Origin: Deferribacteres bacterium JdFR-76
Lineage (GTDB): Bacteria; Zhuqueibacterota; JdFR-76
NCBI GenBank assembly: GCA_002011685.1
Contig: MTOL01000271.1
Location: 4,060 to 12,413 of the forward strand
DNA length: 8,354 nucleotides
Reading direction: 5' to 3'
A model generated the notes under the pieces. The model was given only the letters and a program-made list of their open reading frames with translations. It made no database searches and had not been told where the DNA came from. The position numbers were made by a program, and so were the translations under genes. This document shows positions 7,082 to 8,354 of this stretch, in pieces; the first letter of the stretch is position 1, and the number at the start of each line of letters is the position of its first letter.

Positions 7082-7477
7082 ACAAACTTATTAACGTCTG
7101 ACCTCAAAAATTTTGCGCCAAGGGCGCTTCTGCCGGTAGAATCAGAGCCCTTTTTTATGAAATATGTGAAATCTGCGGAAAGAAGCCCATTGCATCCTCT
7201 TCTTCCAATATTGCATGACGACTTTTTTAATTATTTGAAGGATAAACAGCTTTACAGGGAATCCAAAGATATCTGAGGATGTTTTTTAGGTATCCTGCCG
7301 CAGAAGAAAATATTACATTTGTGGGTTATACGGATCATCTATTTCATTCAACAGATTCTTTATGGGGGGGCAATTTATGAGTCCGTTTTTAGGTTGAAAG
7401 AGGCTATAAATAGACGGAATAAAAAGTCTTTGGATCGAAGATTTTTTGATACAACAAAATGCTTGGCCTTGGATTGA
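7082..7477 (+). pseudogene. Candidate decayed gene, one in-frame TGA, runs into the polymerase/ligase start
   Basis: One + frame stays open from 7082 to 7273 (64 codons), is stopped by TGA at 7274-7276, then stays open for 66 more codons to TGA at 7475-7477. The only ATG is at 7157. The second part overlaps the start of the following gene by 19 bases, as adjacent genes in this locus do. Protein-like pieces include 'SPLHPLLPILHDDFFNYL' in the first part and 'ESVFRLKEAINRR' in the second. Between them the alternative frame (ATG 7279 to TGA 7380, containing 'FVGYTDHLFHSTDSLWGG') looks more protein-like than the interrupted frame. This would fit one frameshift near 7240-7276 and another at the seven-G run at 7364-7370. 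I recognise no family. It could be a remnant of a polysaccharide gene or chance open frame; the terminator-like hairpin inside it argues for caution. Confidence 0.28.
7120..7156 (+). terminator. Rho-independent terminator candidate, possibly part of an attenuator
   Basis: AAGGGC (7120-7125) pairs with GCCCTT (7147-7152), and TCTG (7129-7132) pairs with CAGA (7143-7146), leaving a three-base bulge on the 5' side and a ten-base loop. The 3' arm runs into six T residues (7151-7156). GCGCC (7115-7119) can instead pair with GGCGC (7123-7127) across a three-base loop; that stem uses part of the terminator's 5' arm, so the two folds exclude each other. It stands about 300 bases before the polymerase/ligase gene and 650 after the flippase, so what it terminates is unclear. 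Confidence 0.5.
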
Positions 7478-8354
7478 CAAAATATATCCCGCTTATGTTG
7501 TATATACTCTTCTGGAGCGCGTGTATATTTTCGATATTTCTAAGACCGCTTTACGGTTACTTTTTCTTGCTTGCCCTGATTCCCAATCAAATTTTGATTG
7601 ATAGGATGGAACGATATCCATATGGAAAGGATATTTTCGATATTCTTTACATTGCCATTATATTGGGGATAGTTCTTCGGAGGAATTCCAATGGCAAGCG
7701 TGAAAGCATTAGAGAGTCATCGGACGAGGAAGAAACATCAAAATCTGAAAAAAATATTTTGGATAAAAAAATTTGGTTATTGATACCCATCACCTATTCA
7801 GGTTTATGGGTGGGATGTATTAAATTTGGATTACCTTATCCAATTGGCATGGAAAATCCCCAATTTGTCATGTGGAAAAATTTCATCATGTTGCCATTGC
7901 TCTATTACTTGAGCTTAAAGTCGATTTTTGGAGATAATGCGAGAAACAATATCAGACTGGCCGTCGCTATTATGTTGACGACCATATTTTTGATTTCATG
8001 GAAATATTATAATGACATAAAGTATTTGGACTTGTCACATTACAGCGATGAAAAAAGAAATATCGGAAATACATTTAGTTATCTGGGTCCCAATGAATTT
8101 GCAGCTTTTCATGCCCAAATGGCTGTATTATCACTTGGAATAGCAATTTGCCTTGAGAAAGGATGGCCGAAGTTTTTTGCATATCTCGTATCGTTTTTGG
8201 AGCTGTATCCGATACTTTTTCTTTTTTCAAGAGGGGGATATTTTGCTGTTCTCCTTGGTTATACGTTTCTTGGAATCTTAAAAAAGAGGTTGATCTTAGT
8301 CCTGGTGTTGATGGTTGTTGTATTTTACCGATTTTTTTTACCAGATGCAGTTGT
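7459..8354 (+). CDS. O-antigen ligase/polymerase-like membrane protein, 3'-truncated by window edge
   Basis: My translation from ATG 7459 gives 298 codons open to the window end. An in-frame TGA at 7447 blocks upstream extension. The protein is multi-pass: hydrophobic segments near 9-27, 31-48, 61-73, 105-119, 142-153, 166-180, 217-232, 239-256, 261-273 and 278-293. A strongly charged loop (74-104, with 'ESSDEEETSKSEK') separates helix groups. 'NTFSYLGPNEFAAF' (204-217) and 'FSRGGYFAVLLGY' (256-268) match the asparagine-proline/alanine and S-R-G-G motifs of O-antigen ligase family proteins (WaaL/Wzy type), which join or polymerise lipid-linked glycans on the periplasmic side. The large periplasmic catalytic loop expected later in the family lies beyond the window. 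No good ribosome-binding site precedes the ATG. Ligase versus polymerase cannot be decided here. Base composition (25/60 G+C in line 7921) matches the first block, not the flippase. Confidence 0.85.
   Translation, partial: MLGLGLTKYIPLMLYILFWSACIFSIFLRPLYGYFFLLALIPNQILIDRMERYPYGKDIFDILYIAIILGIVLRRNSNGKRESIRESSDEEETSKSEKNILDKKIWLLIPITYSGLWVGCIKFGLPYPIGMENPQFVMWKNFIMLPLLYYLSLKSIFGDNARNNIRLAVAIMLTTIFLISWKYYNDIKYLDLSHYSDEKRNIGNTFSYLGPNEFAAFHAQMAVLSLGIAICLEKGWPKFFAYLVSFLELYPILFLFSRGGYFAVLLGYTFLGILKKRLILVLVLMVVVFYRFFLPDAV

Larger units (their letters stand above)
6468..7458. other. Long gene-poor gap with probable decayed sequence and RNA structures
   Basis: 991 bases separate the flippase stop from the polymerase/ligase start. 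I see no intact gene of known family. The contents are: short + strand open stretches interrupted by single stops (6472-6645 broken by TAG at 6550; 6663-6863 broken by TAA at 6765); a 132-codon minus-strand frame (7107 down to 6709, starting TTG, first ATG at 7065) with no recognisable domain and no Shine-Dalgarno; an 8-base perfect inverted repeat at 6667-6688; a terminator-like hairpin at 7120-7156; and a + strand frame broken by one TGA (7082-7477). The region may be genetic debris between two operon segments, but no piece of it matches a family I can name. Confidence 0.55.

Noticed and set aside
7394..7410. TTGAAA and TATAAA as a promoter for the polymerase/ligase gene
   Set aside because: The two boxes are only five bases apart and no acceptable -35 box lies at the right distance.

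Overview
The window is part of a Wzx/Wzy-type surface polysaccharide (exopolysaccharide or O-antigen) locus from an AT-rich, probably Gram-negative bacterium. Every convincing gene is on the + strand. The family mix (polysaccharide deacetylase, GT4 glycosyltransferase, cytoplasmic sulfatase-like protein, flippase, O-antigen ligase/polymerase) is common in EPS loci of anaerobic Desulfobacterota-like and planctomycete-like genomes. I cannot name the organism from this sequence alone.

Layout: (1) 1-4510 is a tight, operon-like block. It holds the 3' part of a CE4/NodB-type polysaccharide deacetylase, an overlapping GT4 glycosyltransferase, a sulfatase/alkaline-phosphatase-superfamily protein with threonine at the nucleophile position, and a membrane-anchored protein of unknown function that looks like a divergent deacetylase-type barrel and starts at TTG. 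(2) 4511-5078 is a very AT-rich gap with no convincing gene. (3) 5079-6467 encodes a Wzx/MOP-family polysaccharide flippase whose base composition is clearly more AT-rich than the first block. (4) 6468-7458 is a 991-base gap. It holds a perfect inverted repeat, a strong hairpin/T-run terminator candidate with an alternative upstream hairpin, and what looks like a decayed reading frame running up to and into the next gene. (5) From 7459 to the window edge lies the N-terminal part of a multi-pass O-antigen ligase/polymerase-like protein. Base composition there returns to that of the first block.

Working model (inference): the GT4 enzyme extends a lipid-linked sugar on the cytoplasmic face. The deacetylase, the phosphatase-like protein and the unknown anchored protein modify the glycan or its carrier. 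Wzx flips the unit and the last gene product polymerises or ligates it. The most original items are the unknown anchored protein (3311-4510), the Thr-type sulfatase homologue without a signal peptide, the AT-rich flippase island flanked by gene-poor DNA, and the possible attenuator plus decayed gene upstream of the polymerase/ligase.
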